Shown piece by piece: positions 31,828 to 44,677 of a stretch of DNA of 64,000 nucleotides. The notes beneath the pieces were generated by a model, which did not search any database, was not told the origin of the DNA, and saw only the letters and a list, made by a program, of their open reading frames with translations. Origin of the DNA: Verticillium longisporum (Eukaryota; Ascomycota; Sordariomycetes; Glomerellales; Plectosphaerellaceae); assembly GCA_019188255.1 (NCBI GenBank), contig JAETXT010000004.1, forward strand, positions 2,480,001 through 2,544,000, written 5' to 3'. Positions within the stretch are counted from its first letter, which is position 1. Each line of letters starts with the position of its first letter. The translations under genes and the position numbers were made by a program.

Positions 31828-34538
31828 GCCGAGTCCCCGAGGGTCCCAAGTCTGGAGTTGCCGGCACGGAATAGGGAGGGTGAGCGGTGGTGGCGGCTGG
31901 GACTGGACCGGTGGGTTGATGGAGAGAGTCCGCTTGTGGGCTTTCTCTAGTCACTCTTGGCGCGAATAGTCCGGAACGTCGGGTTGCGGAGTTGAAGCTT
32001 AGTCGCCGACTTGCCATGTAACCTGCTTGGTAATTGCTCCACGTTGGATCGAGATTTGGTGTTGTGGGTGAGCAAGGAACGACTTTGATGGCTGCCACTA
32101 CCGAATGCGAGAACTTGAAATTGAAATGATGGAGATTGCATTAGCGCACATGTCACGTCGCCTTGTGCCGAGTCGTGTTTCTGTAGTTGTAGTCGGTCTT
32201 AGTTGAGTCGAGTTGCTTGAGTCGTGGCAACGTGTCAGAACACAGTAGTGTGGTCTGACATTGCCCTCCCGCTCTAGTGAACGCCGAGGACCGCAAGCTT
32301 GGCCTATCGTGGGGTAAGTATTGAACCGGAGCCAGCGCATCCATCCTCGAGTCCATTTTCACCGCAATTTGCTGACCAGTTGCGAGTTGTCACATGCTCG
32401 GCCCCTGTACAGTGGGATCATCTCCCGGCTGCATTGGTTTACTCTATGAGAAGATTACTTACACACAATCTGTCCGACTGAAAAGCCCGGCTCAGCCCTG
32501 TTGCTCTCTGATCTATACCCCGAGGTGGATAGCCTGGAAACTTGATGCGTGATCAAGTAACGTTGTAACATCGAAGAAGGGCCGCTCCACGCCCTCGTCG
32601 CAAGCCCCCTCCCCCACGTCGCACAAGGCGCAACGGTGGCCAAGGGGTGGCTTGATGTGGGTGGCAAGGTGACGACAGCAAGGGGCACAATCCCATGCCT
32701 CGTGAACCAAACCCATATAGGCAAAAGGCGTGTATCTGCCGCGTGCTTCTGGGTATGTGCAGAGGTTGGCCGCGGCACGCTAGGTGCCCTTGTCAAGAGG
32801 GCTACCCCTAGACAAGTCTGCGGGCCATGGAACAGCGCCCATTGTGTTCAGATTTTGCTAGCCATATCCCCAGATTCTCGATCTTCCGAAGAGTCCAGTG
32901 CGCGGCCGGAAACAGTTAGTAAATCGTGGTGTCGCAGAAAGGTGCCGTGCCACCGAGTGCCTCGTAAGGTGATGCGAAGCCTGGAAAAAGGAGTCTAACG
33001 GGCCTTAAGACTACTAAACTCACCCTCCTTACCCTACCTTCGGGCCAACGACGGGCGCTTTGCGACGCTATCAGACTCCCAGATTGCCGTGTGCAACTGT
33101 GCATACCCGAAAGCCTGGTTTTGCGGTGCGGAACCAAGGCCGAACACCGAGATGAGAGATTCCTGGTGGCATCTCATTCATCGACCATGTGGCCCCAGAG
33201 AGGGACATAAGGTTCGACGCTGCTTGCTGTAGCGCTGCCTAGTCCCATCAAACCTTTCCCACTGGAGAAATTGCCGAGGCAGGTCATGGCACTAACGGCC
33301 ACACATAAGACAATGGCTTGGCACCTTGAAGTGGCCCTATGATGGCAAAAGCACGGTAGTCTTTTGCACGAGGCGCCGTTGCGGTCTCGACTCTTCTCGT
33401 GATCGGCTGGGGGAGGGGGTGGCCACAGCTCTTGAGGCTCGTGAGGGAGGCTAGCAAGCATCGACCGCCGGCCCTGGGTGCCCACTTCGGGAACGGGAAT
33501 ATGTGGCCTTCGGCCGGAGGCCCACATGGACGTCGTTGGGCAAGAAAGGGGCCGTGTTGCGAGCAAAGCGGATCTAGATCCGGTCAAGTGAGTGTAGTGT
33601 AAATGGAACACTTGGAACTGAACCCATCGCCAACCAGGGCCCCGGAAACATCCACCCTCGTTCTCCCCTCCATCGTCCACGGTTCATTGTCCGCTGGCCC
33701 CTCCCCTGCCCTGATCCGCCCCCGAAAGTGGCCAGGATGATGACGTAGCGCGGCAGAGACGAAGAGGTTGCCAACGGCGGCAGGACGATCGAGAATGGCG
33801 AGAAAAGAACGCACGTCTGTGGCGGGAACCGTAGAGAACCGGAGATCCCTCAGCTTGAAGGGCACACACAAATCCTCTGTCGTGTCTCGGGTCTCAACGA
33901 TGGGGTCCATTCCAGCTTCGGAGGCTTCACCGAAACTGGTCTCTCACCGAAAGGTTGGGTTCAGGCGTTGGCAGGCTTAAAGTTCTCCCTGGGCAGAATT
34001 TCTGCGGTTTGATTACTAAAGACTATTCACGATTCACGACATCCCATTGGGACGGCTTGTGCTGATTATCCAGTCGGCCAAGCCCAACGAGGCGTAGCGG
34101 ACCCTGGAATTCTGGCCCTCGCGAACGCAATGCTACCCCCACTGTTTTCACTCCTTAAATCAAGGGTTCCTCACGTGTCTGGAGCTCATGAATGGAGAGA
34201 GAGGCCCGCCCCTGTCTGCGGTGTTGAACCAAAACGAGAAACGAGCCAGACCCGGATCGACGCTGACGCTGCTGGCATCTGTTCTTCTCTCTGCATGGTC
34301 TGCCGTCTCGCCTGGGGTCGTGACGTTTCCAACCCGTCATGTTTTCTTTCTGATACCTCAAAGTCGACAAGAACAACCGAAACGCCTCTCTACTTCCATT
34401 TGTTTGGCCTGTCAAATCTATATTCGCTTCCACTCCATATCCTTTCGGCTGCTTTCTCCACCCCACTCGTACTGCCTGTTCTGTCTGTCCCTCACTTACA
34501 AGAGATGGGGGCATGACTCTTGGCAGCATTTACGCGAC
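31828..34538. other. Long intergenic region, no gene recognised
   Basis: These are 2.7 kb of normal composition with scattered short frames and no motif I know. A 168-codon minus frame at 33174-33680 has no protein-like pattern. The last part is the leader or promoter of the SET gene. Confidence 0.5.
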
Positions 34539-36580
34539 ATGACAACGCCTGAACAATCGGATTCTCTGCGTGAGAGTCTGAGTCGAGTCATTATGGACCA
34601 CCTGGCGGAACTTGACTGGGGCGCCATGGGCTTGCTGTCGAACCCTGTGCTGAGAGTTGAGGCGTTTCTCCAGGACGGTGATGCTCTCCCAGCCACCAAC
34701 CCTGGTCCGTCGAACATGAACCCCGTCGTTTCTGTGAGTCCATGGCTCCGAACTTCCGCGATGGCGGTAACACCACGCCGCCTGGACAAACCAGCCGAGC
34801 TGATGTTTCCTTCCTCTCAGAAAACGGTAGATCTGTCAGGGTATATGTCGCCGATGGTCCATACGCCCAGCTCACATGCAGCAACCATGATGCCGGAGCA
34901 CGTTCCGTCACCGACATCCTTTAGCCACCACCCGCCAGATCACACCGCTCACATGGACCAAATGATCATGCGACACAGGACGTCTCCTCCCATTCCTGTC
35001 CCCGGTTCCGTTCCCCTCGATGACTACAGTGCGGCAGCCAACGATTTCCGAAGAAAGGGAACCGGCGGGCTACGACTGGCGCGCCCAGCCGACGGACCTC
35101 CTGTGCAGCATGGTCCTGACAGCCAACGACAGATGCAGATAGTCAACAACTTTCCCAAGCGAGCCAAAGTGCAATCTGATTCAGTCGTCTTCGTCCCGCA
35201 ACAGTCTTCACTCGACAAGTTTGTTGTCAGCATATGGGATCAGATCCACGGCGGCATCAATCTCGAACCCCAGAGCCTCCTCGAGCAATGGCAACTAACC
35301 GCCAGCGCCGCGACGGCAACCATTAACAACGGTGGCAGACCGCCGGGACCGGGCCAGCCAGACCTCGGCCTGCTCTCGCCGCCCCCTACAACTACAGACC
35401 CGTCCTTGGCGACGCTCGACACGGCCACCTTTAACCGCAGCAACCTGTTCTGCCGCAAGGTCACGCAGGCCAGCCGTGCGTGTCGCGCCATCGAGGTCAT
35501 CGTCCAGGCCCGCTGGATCGAGCACTTTGATGCCCACGTTGAGGTTCTCGCCATCACAAGTCCAGCCCTCTCGCCGACGAAGCGCCGCAAGGCCGCTCTT
35601 CTCGAAGCCTGCGCCGATTTTGGCTGGTCCGAGAAGGAGCTCCGCAACAAGATGGCCATCTGGCGCGGCTACAAAGAGATCAAAGACGCTGGGGGCTGGG
35701 CGGCTCTCGTGTTCGCCGGCATGGGCCTCTACCGCTTTTGCAAATACCGCGTCGGCTTTACGCCCGAGTCCATGGCCCGCCTGCGCGCCCTGCGCCCGCG
35801 CATCGAAGTGGCCGCCGACACGTTGCACCCGACCTGGCGACAGCTACTCATGATCGTGGGCGAGTCACCGCAGCGGAGGTTCTGCGGCCACCCGCACGAC
35901 TGGGTGGTGCGCCAGGACGGCTCGGACCCAGTACCGCTGAGGAGCACATATCTCGAGCACGACCCCTTTTTCAGCTTCGAGCACCTCGACGGCAGCGTCG
36001 TCGATGCCAATGCCTGGGGCCCCGAAGACGACCCGCGCTGGATCCCGCCCGTGAGCGCCGCGGCGTCGCTGACGGGCCAGCACGTCTGCCACTCGTGCGG
36101 TCAGGAGCAGAGCGAGGAGCCCAAGGTTAACTCGTGTTACTGTTTTCCGAGCCTCTTTGGCTCAGGCAGACGGAGTCCGTGTCCTGTACAGGTTTTCAGG
36201 ACGACCGATGGGCGCAACAACGGGCTGCTAGCGCTGTGCGCCTTTGAGAGGGGGCAGCCATTGGCGAGTTTGTTGGCCTCGTAACCAAAGACCTTCAGAA
36301 TCTCGATGTCATGGACAGTTCGACAGGCGTCAGAGGCTACCAGATATGGCAGGGACGGCAGGGCAACTATACACGGTTTACGAACCACAGCTGCAAAGCC
36401 AACGCCCAGTTCCAGCACTTTGTCTGGATGAGCACGCAGAGGATTATCCTCGTGAGCAAGGGGATCGAGGCTGGGCATGAGATTACGGTTGACTACTCGG
36501 GCAGCTACTGGAGAGGCCTCGACAAGGACTGCCTTTGTGGGGAGGCTTGCTGTCGGTATAAAAACAGCGGCCATGTATGA
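34539..36580 (+). CDS. SET-domain protein (putative lysine methyltransferase)
   Basis: Its C-terminal SET domain is split by one missing base in the G5 run 36250-36254. After repair it reads ALCAFERGAAIGEFVG. It continues through QGNYTRFTNHSCKANAQF, with the NHSC motif that forms the S-adenosylmethionine knot. Next comes EITVDYSGSYW and post-SET cysteines CLCGEACC. A cysteine pair cluster upstream (CHSCGQEQ...CYC) may be a pre-SET-like zinc site. The middle is a conserved-looking helical region (IEVIVQARWIEHFDAH, IWRGYKEIKDAGGW). The start at 34539 gives 680 aa. A possible in-frame intron (34734-34820, GTGAGT...CTCAG, 87 bp) would make it 651 aa. The methylation target is unknown. Confidence 0.82.
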
Positions 36581-37224
36581 TGAAGCAAGCGTACAGGAGC
36601 ATTCACGCAGGTAAACCCCATATCCATTCTTCTTTCCCTTTCCCCCTTCCTGGTCTCCCATATTTTCCCACGTGTTCTTCAACAGCACATTTCTTTCTCT
36701 TCTGGATAGGAGGTTTAGGCGAAGGCACATTTCATGTTTCATTCTTAAATGTAGCGCTTTATTTGGGAGGATATAGGGCCGGAGAGGAAAGAGGAGACTA
36801 TGATAATGATAGCGAAACGGCCTGTCTCCTTGAGTGGCCCACGGGGCATGAAGTCTACCCCATGTCACAAAGTGTATTCCTATTTCGAAATGAAAGGAAA
36901 AGGCGGTGTTCTTGATCGGCATGGATGCTCACACATTCTTACAAACACACACCACACACATTCGCATACATCCTTTCCCACACATATACGCACAGCGGCG
37001 CGTGCAGACTGCTATTAAAAGTAACATGTACCGCTTATCAGGAGTACAAGGCCAAGAATAAAGACTGAAATCCAGAACCCGCCACAGTTCGGGGCGGAGC
37101 CCAACCAATTACACAAGGATCAAGGGAAATCAAGCCTTCGCCCCCCTCCCTCCCCCTCCTCCTCCATGACCACGACCCCCTCCTCCCTTATCCGTACGTA
37201 CGTAAATCCAGGCAGACGCGCTTC
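36581..37224. other. Convergent intergenic region, SET gene and permease
   Basis: Tail-to-tail spacer with CA-rich text (ACACACCACACACA near 36945-36960). No gene. Confidence 0.55.
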
Positions 37225-39048
37225 TCAATACGCCTTCTTTGTCTCATCATCGAGCGTGGCTTCGGGTACATGGGTCGCGGCCACGCCTTCCGGCCCGCTC
37301 AGCGACTTACCCATGACCGCATTGGGCTCGTCGTCCGAGCCGTCCTGCGCGACAGGCGGGCCGGTGAAGTTCTTCCTAGCGTAGGCGAGATACCACACGG
37401 CACTGATGAGGGCGAAACCAGCAAAGACGACGCTCGCGTAGTTCATGGACGAGGCCGTGACGGGAATGGCGACGGGCATGGAGAAGATGACCACAGCAAA
37501 GATAATCCACAGCACGGATATGCCGTTGATCAGGTAGCCGAAGCGGCCGAGCGGGTAGGGCGAGCGGGCGACGACCTTGCGGCCGCGGATCATGTTGACG
37601 AGCACGGGGACACAGTACGACGTCGACAGACAGATGGTGGCGACGCCTGTGAACGAGTTGAAGGCGGCCGAGGAGCCGAAGAAGATGAGGCCCAGGATGC
37701 AATCGACGACGGTGGAGAGGGCCAGGGCCCACAGCGGCACGTCGAGCTTCTTGTTGACCTTCATCCAGAGGCGGTAGCCGGGGATAGCGCCATCGCGTGC
37801 AAAGGCGTAGGTGCAGCGCGAGGCGGCAGTTAGGGCGCCCACGCCTGCGAAGAAGAGGATGCCCAGGATGAGGAACAGGAGGCAAAAGCCACCCGCCTTG
37901 GAGCCTGTGACAGTGGTGAAGAGGAGACCAATGGGCTGGCCGTTGGCGACGCCAAGAAGCATCTCAATGTCGGGCAGCACAAATAGCAGCGGCACAAGGT
38001 AGAAGATACCCGTGATACCCGCTGCAACGACGGACAAGACAATGGCCTTGGGCACCTGGCTCTCAGGGTGCTGGACCTCTTCACACATGGCAGCGACCAT
38101 GCCATAGCCTGTAAGGGTGTATGCAGCTAAGGGAAGACGTGTCAGTACGGACCGAGTCAGAACCGGACAATGACCAGGGGTAGAAACAGAGAGAGGGGGA
38201 AGGGTCGGTTGGACGTTACAGCGGGCCAAGCGGCTAAGTGGCCGAGCGGTCAAGGGAGGCTGCACAAATATCCAAGGCGACCCGGAACAAAGAAGAAGGG
38301 AGCATCAGACAGAAACACAAAAAAGGAAGAGAGGGTGGCCACATACGCTGGAGCAAGCCTACGAAAAAGGACCATCCAGAGGGCCAACCGCTGGCAGACG
38401 AATCGTAGTGAGTGAAGACAAACTCGGCGGATCTGCGCTGATCTGCCGTCGCTAAGAGGGTGACCAGGATGATGACCACGCTGGCGCCAGTCCAGTAAAT
38501 GCAGACCTTGTTGATCAGGTCCAGATGCCTAGAGCCGAATGCATTGACCAAGGCGCAGACGAGCATGACCGCCCAGAAGGCGAGGACGGTTTGCCACTCG
38601 TTGGGCACGAAATCCTCATCAAAGATGGAAATGGCGCTGAGCACGAGCTGGGCGCCGGAGAAGTTGATCGACAGCGTGACGGTCCAATTGCCCACGAGGG
38701 TCAACCATCCGTCGATGAAGCTGACGATCGGCGCCCACTCGGGGTGCTCAGCATGGCCGACCAGTAGTAGACGCCGCCAGCGGTCGGGTAAACGGCGCAA
38801 ATCTCGGCCAGGGACGCAGCAATGCAGCATGAGATGAGTGAGACGAGGACCCAACCCCAGAGCACGCTGACGGACTGGCCGGTTGTGAGGGTGATGTACA
38901 TGGTCGTTGACAGGCCAAAGGGCACCGCCATGATGGCGAAGGACATGCCCAGGATGCTCATCATGCTGAGGTTGCGCGGCAGCTCGCTGGTGTACCCCAG
39001 GCGCTGGAGAGCCTTTTCGGCGCTGGGGGCATTGCGATCAGGCTCCAT
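37225..39048 (-). CDS. APC-family permease (GABA/choline/amino-acid type)
   Basis: It is a plasma- or vacuolar-membrane transporter of the amino acid-polyamine-choline superfamily, near fungal GABA permeases and choline transporters. Two exons, 38347-39048 and 37225-38126, flank a 220-bp intron (GTATGT...CCTTAG). The product is 534 aa with one base restored in the G4 run 38741-38744. About 12 hydrophobic segments are visible. Family-like blocks are MMSILGMSFAIMAVPFGLST, PTAGGVYYWSAMLS, LLQPAYTLTGYGMV with MCEEVQHPESQVPKAIV, and RCTYAFARDGAIPGYRLW. The C-terminal tail is acidic and cytosolic. Substrate cannot be told from sequence. Its location upstream of the amine oxidase region is suggestive only. 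Confidence 0.88.
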
Positions 39049-39408
39049 GATGTTGCGATTTGGCGGGGGCCCTCAACTCGGTGTTCTAGAATGACCTGAT
39101 GGACTGGGATTGCGCCGCGCGCCGTGAAGGATTCTGTCGCCGCGGGAGGTGTCTTGAAAACGTGACGAGGATTGCTTAACGCCCAAAGTACGTGTGGATG
39201 CGGGTGTATGAATCTATCGCGGATGGTTGGGCCGGGGGATTGGGAAAGCGCGATATGACTGCCGGCATGAACTCTGAGCTACCTGGGAAGGCCGTCGTAG
39301 CTTAAGCCTCGCGCAGGGCCAAGACGGGAGAGAAGGTCAGCGGTGCGTAGTGCGTCCGCCGGATGAAAGGTTCCTTGCGTCGGAACAGCGTGTGAGTTGC
39401 GTGTTTGA

Positions 39409-39440
39409 GTGTGTGCGTGTGTGTGTGTGTGTGTATGTGT
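39409..39440. repeat. (GT)n microsatellite
   Basis: An imperfect GT dinucleotide tract with single C and A interruptions, about 32 bp. Confidence 0.9.
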
Positions 39441-40433
39441 GACAAGACGCGGCAGAAGCAACAAAAATGGTTTGCAATGGCACGCGCTCGAGATTTGACA
39501 CAAATTAGCAGACTACAGCCACGAGGTTCGTCCAGTCTAGAAGAAACCATGGGGGAAGAATCCACCACGCGGGGGAGACACGTCTCACGAGACCCTTTCT
39601 CCATGGTCCAGACCTGTTACTACCGATAACAGTAACGCCCAGTACGTCATGTATAGCGAGGGGAAGAAGCGAGGAGAGCGCAGTACACCAGTAGAGCCAG
39701 GGAAGCGATTCAGCTCCCTCCATTGTTGGTATCGCGGTCAACTCCGCAACCAATGGCTGCTGTGAAAATGGGCGAGGACGGGGGTAAGACAGCGAAGCGG
39801 AACCAATTGCAGAGCACTATCCTAGTGACGATCGGGATTAGAGCTGGACGGGGTCGCCGAGTTGCCGAATGTCGGCCGACTATCGTTGCTTATCGTCTAT
39901 CTACCTTGCGGGTTGAGATCCTGGGGAACCTCGAGGGGGAAATTGGAGTCGCATCATTTCCAGATAAGAGGAGATGTGTTGCCTGAAACGCCGAGATAGG
40001 AGGACCCTTACCTCTGTCGTGCGGGTGGTTCTCAGCGGCCTGGTTATGGGAGCATTGGCTACTTATGGGACCATTGATACAAGGCGAGAGCCAAGTCATG
40101 TTCTAATGAGCTGTCTCTGACAGCGATAAGGCGGTTCGTTCACTGACTCGGGAACGTGCCATCAGGCATCAAGACGCGTAGGCGAGGGATAAAGAGGAAT
40201 CAGCTCCAGGAACAAGGGGTTTCACTCCAAAGCAACAAGATTCATAGGCAGGGTAGCCGAGACAGGCGCGATGAAACACATGGATATGAGGGTTCCTTTT
40301 CTGGAAGGTCTGAACGCCATTGATTGGGCTCTCTAATAGCATCTGAGGGTAAGCCTCACACATGCGATACAGGCCATGTGCCAAGGCTGCTGTGCCCCTC
40401 GTTTTACGGCCAAGATGAGGCTACATGTACATC

Positions 40434-40460
40434 AGGTAGGTAGGTAGGTAGGTAGGTACC
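40434..40460. repeat. (AGGT)n tetranucleotide tract
   Basis: AGGT is repeated about six times. It is followed by TACCTTAGGTTACC and ACCTAGGT, so the area is rich in short inverted AGGT/ACCT motifs. Confidence 0.9.
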
Positions 40461-40917
40461 TTAGGTTACCAACTACCTAGGTATCCCAGGCCTGTGTTCA
40501 TGTTTTTTAACCAGTCGCTCAGCCTTGTGCATACCTAGCTCAGAGGAGGATTGGATAGTTCGACAAGAGAGCCTAACTAGCAATAACCGTCCTTGGCGAT
40601 GGGCTTTCAAGACCATACTCAGGGTCCCAAAGCTAACCCCATGCCACCTCCAAGGCATCGAAGTGCCGCCTGAGGCCATGCCAAGTGCGGCTTCACAGCC
40701 CTGCCGCGCCACCGCCCGCAGCTTGACACCTGACCTGATGAGAAGGCCAAGCAAAGTATGGCATGCAGGGGGACGGAACCGTTTCCTGTTATTTCTGCGT
40801 CTTACTTAATGGCGTCACATCCAAACCCCCGCATTTCGAACGGGATCACCCCGCGATATGTCCACGATCAAACAAACACCACGATCGCCTTGAGCCTCCA
40901 CGAACACCCCCACCAAC

Positions 40918-41412
40918 ATGGATCAGCACGATCACCACAGCGAGGCGCCTCCGCCGTATCCGGGACACCCGTCCGAGCAGCACAGCCATCGCGACGCGCA
41001 CGACACACATCCAGCAGACCCTGCGCCGGCGTACGAACCGTTGATTGACAGGGCTAGCGACGGCCCGCTGGCTGAGGAAACCAATGACCGCCACGGCGTT
41101 CAGCCAGGCGCGCGGGCCGTCTCAACGTCACAGCCATCATCTTCGCGTGCGAGAGCATCCTCCTTGACATCGCCGCCGCCTCCTCCCTCACCGGTCACGG
41201 CAGGGTCCTCTTCCTCACGCAACCCCTTTACCTACCTCAGGGACAAGAAGCGCGAGCGCGAAGCGACCAAGAAGGTCGATTTTTACGAAAAGCACTACGG
41301 GTTCGTGCCCAAGAACGTGCTCACGGAAGCGGAGTGGAAGCGGATCAGGAAGGAGGCGGTCAAGGTCAAGGTACCCGTGAAGATGCGATCAAAGGGCTAC
41401 CATTACTGGTGA
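40918..41412 (+). CDS. Small proline-rich protein with PPPY motif
   Basis: It is 164 aa, single exon. The N-terminus MDQHDHHSEAPPPYPGHP carries a PPxY motif, the usual ligand of WW domains such as those in Rsp5/Nedd4 ubiquitin ligases. A disordered His/Ser/Pro region follows. The C-terminus is compact, basic and conserved-looking (NPFTYLRDKKREREATKKVD, then FYEKHYGFVPKNVLTEAEW), ending in YHYW. There is no signal peptide or TM. I recognise the layout as a fungal protein of unknown function. A link to ubiquitin ligase adaptors is inference from the motif alone. Confidence 0.72.
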   Translation: MDQHDHHSEAPPPYPGHPSEQHSHRDAHDTHPADPAPAYEPLIDRASDGPLAEETNDRHGVQPGARAVSTSQPSSSRARASSLTSPPPPPSPVTAGSSSSRNPFTYLRDKKREREATKKVDFYEKHYGFVPKNVLTEAEWKRIRKEAVKVKVPVKMRSKGYHYW

Positions 41413-41789
41413 ACTGTCTGATCAGGGAGGGAGAGGGGAGAGGGGTGTAGGGGCTGCAGAAGACCGGTCTGCAAACCGGAAATTGCCGCCGCAAGTTTGG
41501 TCCGGTGCAAATTCAGTACGAGCAAGACATGATGAGACCCACGCGTACATGACGATACCTAGATACCACACATGGCGAATCGATTTCGATGATGCTTTCC
41601 ATTTTGAAATAGAGTCTGCCTGCTGCCTGCTTTCTGCCGCCTGCTGCCTGCTGCCCAACATTGGCTGGGTATCCCTGAAGTGAAGGCTGATTTCCCTAAT
41701 CCGGGATCGCCGGCTCTGAACCCGATCACCAATCAAACCACTCTTTACGCCACGGCACACCCTTGCACGCGGCGTCAAAGTAAAGTGGT
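41413..41789. other. Convergent spacer
   Basis: Spacer between the 3' ends of the PPPY gene and the BTB gene. It contains a small CTGCCTGCTGCC repeat patch near 41617-41655 and no gene. Confidence 0.55.
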
Positions 41790-43310
41790 CTATGCCGTCG
41801 CCGATCGCAAACTCATGTGCGCAACCTGGTCTGCGGTGAGTCTCACACTCCGCATCACATCGAGGTGATAGTCCGTGATCCGCGCCACCGCCTGGGCAAA
41901 GGCATTGCAGTTTGCGTGTCTGGCGCGAACACGCACCGAGGCCCCGTCCTGAAGTCTGCGGACAAGGTCCCGCACGGTACCCTTGTATGCGGCTGGTCTG
42001 TCGAGACAGTTGAGGTCGGGGTTCTGAAGAAGGAACTGAACGAACGCGCCGAGAATGACTCTGGCGCAGTTTTCTTGTCTCTCCGTGTTGCAGTCTTGGA
42101 CTGTGCAGCTCAAGCTGTGGCAAAGCTTGGTCTGCATCTCCGAAAGGACTCTGAAGGCCATTGCAACAATATCGGCTCGCATCTGTATGATGCTGTCTGC
42201 GTGGCATAGTTTAGCGGAGGTCGTCTGAGGGCAGAGATATGCAGCTCTTTCCCTGGACTTACCAATCATGCCCATCATCCGTCCGTTGTATCTGTGATTC
42301 GTGAGAACTAAATCAGAAGGACCGACGACTTCTTCGTAATCGCCGAGACTAGAGTCATTGATCAGTGTTCTGGCTGCGCAGAGAAAAAGCTGCTTATCGC
42401 CAAGCTCCCAGGAGATGAGGATGACACGATCGCTGTCGGGGACGATGCTCATGACTGTCAATGATTCCCCAGAGCCATGGTCGGGACGCTTTGCAGCGTA
42501 TCGACTGACGCTTTCGTGCTCCCTGTGCAGGATCCGGTCAGCTGGGTGATTGATTTTTCACGGAATGGTCACTTACAGCTTCGGAGCCTGTGCATGTGTA
42601 TCCGCCAGACGAGCAGACGGTAACATGGCCTCCGAAACACCTTCGAAGGTTTCATTCTCTTGAGAAGAGCCACCTGCATCCGCGCCTGCCTCCGACTCGC
42701 GGCGCGAACGCTTGCGCTTCCTCGAAGGGACTGCTGGTTGCCGCTCGCGAGACTCATCCTGTGGCGAATGGATCGTGTCACGGATGCTGTCCAGCCAGGC
42801 AGGCGCAAACATGGCAACCACGGGGCCCATCTCAAACGAGCTCAAAGTGCTCGCGATCTGGTAGAGTAGATCCGGAGAGGCCGTCATGGGGACAAGTCCG
42901 TATTCGAAGTGGCAGGCGTGCAAAAGCACCTCCATGGCGGCGGGATCGATGGCAGGGAGCACAAGGCAGGGCTTGCCAGCAGTGGCGGGATGAGGCAGGA
43001 TCTTGTCCCACTCTGCCGAGGTCGAAGCAAGCACGCCGGCGTTGAACTCGAAAGAACGTGTGGCGTCGCCTTCGCCGACGATGATGCAGACATCGGCTCT
43101 TTCCTCACTACCGATGATGACGGCATTAGGACGGGCGTTGGACGGGCTTGAGGGAGTGTTGGTTTCGAACTTGACTTCACATTCTTCGGGACCCTCGTCG
43201 TCTGAGCATATCTGCGATCCCTTGCACGAGCTCTTGGGGGATGCTTTTCTAGGGGTGTCGTGCGCAGGCAGTATGGCTGATTCAGTCTTGGGGCTTTGAG
43301 AGCGAGACAT
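41790..43310 (-). CDS. BTB/POZ-domain protein
   Basis: It has three exons: 42577-43310, 42263-42522 and 41790-42196. Introns are 54 bp (42523-42576, branch CTGAC, acceptor TGCACAG) and 66 bp (42197-42262). The product is 466 aa and no base repair is needed. The BTB fold begins near residue 72 (ADVCIIVGEGDATRSFEFNA) and continues through VLPAIDPAAMEVLLHACHFE. A basic nuclear-type signal (SRKRKRSRRE) follows. The C-terminal half is rich in Cys/His/Leu and unassigned. BTB domains mediate dimerisation or Cullin-3 recruitment; which applies here is unknown. An upstream acceptor at the first intron would create an immediate stop, so the acceptor at 42523 is favoured. Confidence 0.8.
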
Positions 43311-44677
43311 GCTGTGTTGTCTGCGCGCGCACGTTAGAGGGCAGTCTTGCTGGGAGGCGCAGGTGTAGAGGCTTTCCTTTGTTGAGCAGTGCTATGTCAA
43401 GAACACGAGCAAATATCGACACGTCATAAGTGCAAAATTGGTATGTGGAGGAGGAAGGTTGTGCCACCTGATAGGTCTGCGTATTGGCGTTGATATGTTG
43501 ATGGTTACACAAAACCTTGGCTGAAGTTTCTGTAATGGTGGAAGGAAGGTGCATGCCACAGGTTCGTGGGAGTGGCTGGTAGTAGTCAATACGACAATGG
43601 ATATGAATAGCCGTCGTGGAAGGCACTGGTCCTCCATTCACTTGTACGTTATTGTGGCCACACTCTGCCCATCTTGCTGCCAGAAGGCTCAACTATCAAC
43701 TAGTACTTTGTCGTAGCCAGCATAATATTCCAGTACAGTATAATTTCTATCAGACTTTCCACTTCACAAAGCAAGAGGGAAGGAACGTGTCGCAGACATT
43801 TGGTGAATCGCTCCCGCTTCAGCCTGTGTAACATTCATAATCATGCCTTGGCCATAGCGCTGAAAGCCGTACAGAAGCCGTTCAGTCCCAAGCTGAAGCC
43901 TGAATGTCCCAGAAACGCCATTGATTCCTTCTTGATTATGGTAGCAAAGCATGCGACCCCAAAGCCAGCATTCTCTTCGCCAGTCATGCTAAGTGTAAAG
44001 TTGCGTCTTCGAGATGATGATGATATACCTGTGTAACGCTACTATTCATCCTATGTGGGCAAAAATACACCTGCGCCTTCAATGCGCCTGTCTTTTGACC
44101 GTTAAGGTAGGCATATCTAAGTTGCCCACTAGTTCATGAGGTTCATCTCGAGTCATTTGATTAAGGAGGGGGAGGCCAGTCTGTTTGAGGGTGATTCGGT
44201 TCTTTCAGTTCCTGTAGCATCAGCCCCTCCAGGTTTGGTATGTTAGTTAGCTTAAGAGTGGAGGGGTCTGGGTTTTGCCGCTTGTGTGAGCATGGGCTGT
44301 CTCTGCTCTTCTCCTGAATTTTGGCTTCGGTACTATCGTACCTAGTTTCGCGAGCGCCTCGCCTGAGCTATACGAATGAAGTTACCCCTGAGTACCCCTG
44401 TCGGCCCAGTTCTTGGTGCTAGGGGATAGCTCCCGATCGTGGTTGCCAGAGCTGTGGCCCTCTCACTGTCCCCCTTTCTGGGCCATTGCGTCTTGGAGAG
44501 CGAAGGATGAGAGATAAGAGTCAAATTCCAAATCAACTCATCAAGAGACATGACCACGCCACAGTGCACATACGCCCAATAAATCCATGTGATATTACTA
44601 CCTCTGACTCCAACCCCTCCAAAGACGTCCAAGTAAAACAATCCACCCCTAAGCCCAAGGACCAGGCATATGTCCAT
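43311..44677. other. Intergenic region
   Basis: No gene recognised. It holds the BTB gene upstream region and the 3' region of the secreted protein gene. Confidence 0.5.

Larger units (their letters stand above)
39049..40917. other. Intergenic region with two simple repeats
   Basis: 1.9 kb without a recognised gene. The first part is the permease promoter. It contains the GT tract and the AGGT tract listed separately. Confidence 0.55.

Noticed and set aside
33174..33680. Minus-strand frame of 168 codons in the long intergenic region
   Set aside because: No recognisable motif, composition unlike the neighbouring proteins, no splice context. Kept as gene-free.
41455..41530. GACCGGTCTGCAAACCGG stem-loop considered as a tRNA-Cys anticodon arm
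   Set aside because: No matching A-box or acceptor stem, and the B-box-like GGTGCAAATTC does not fit.
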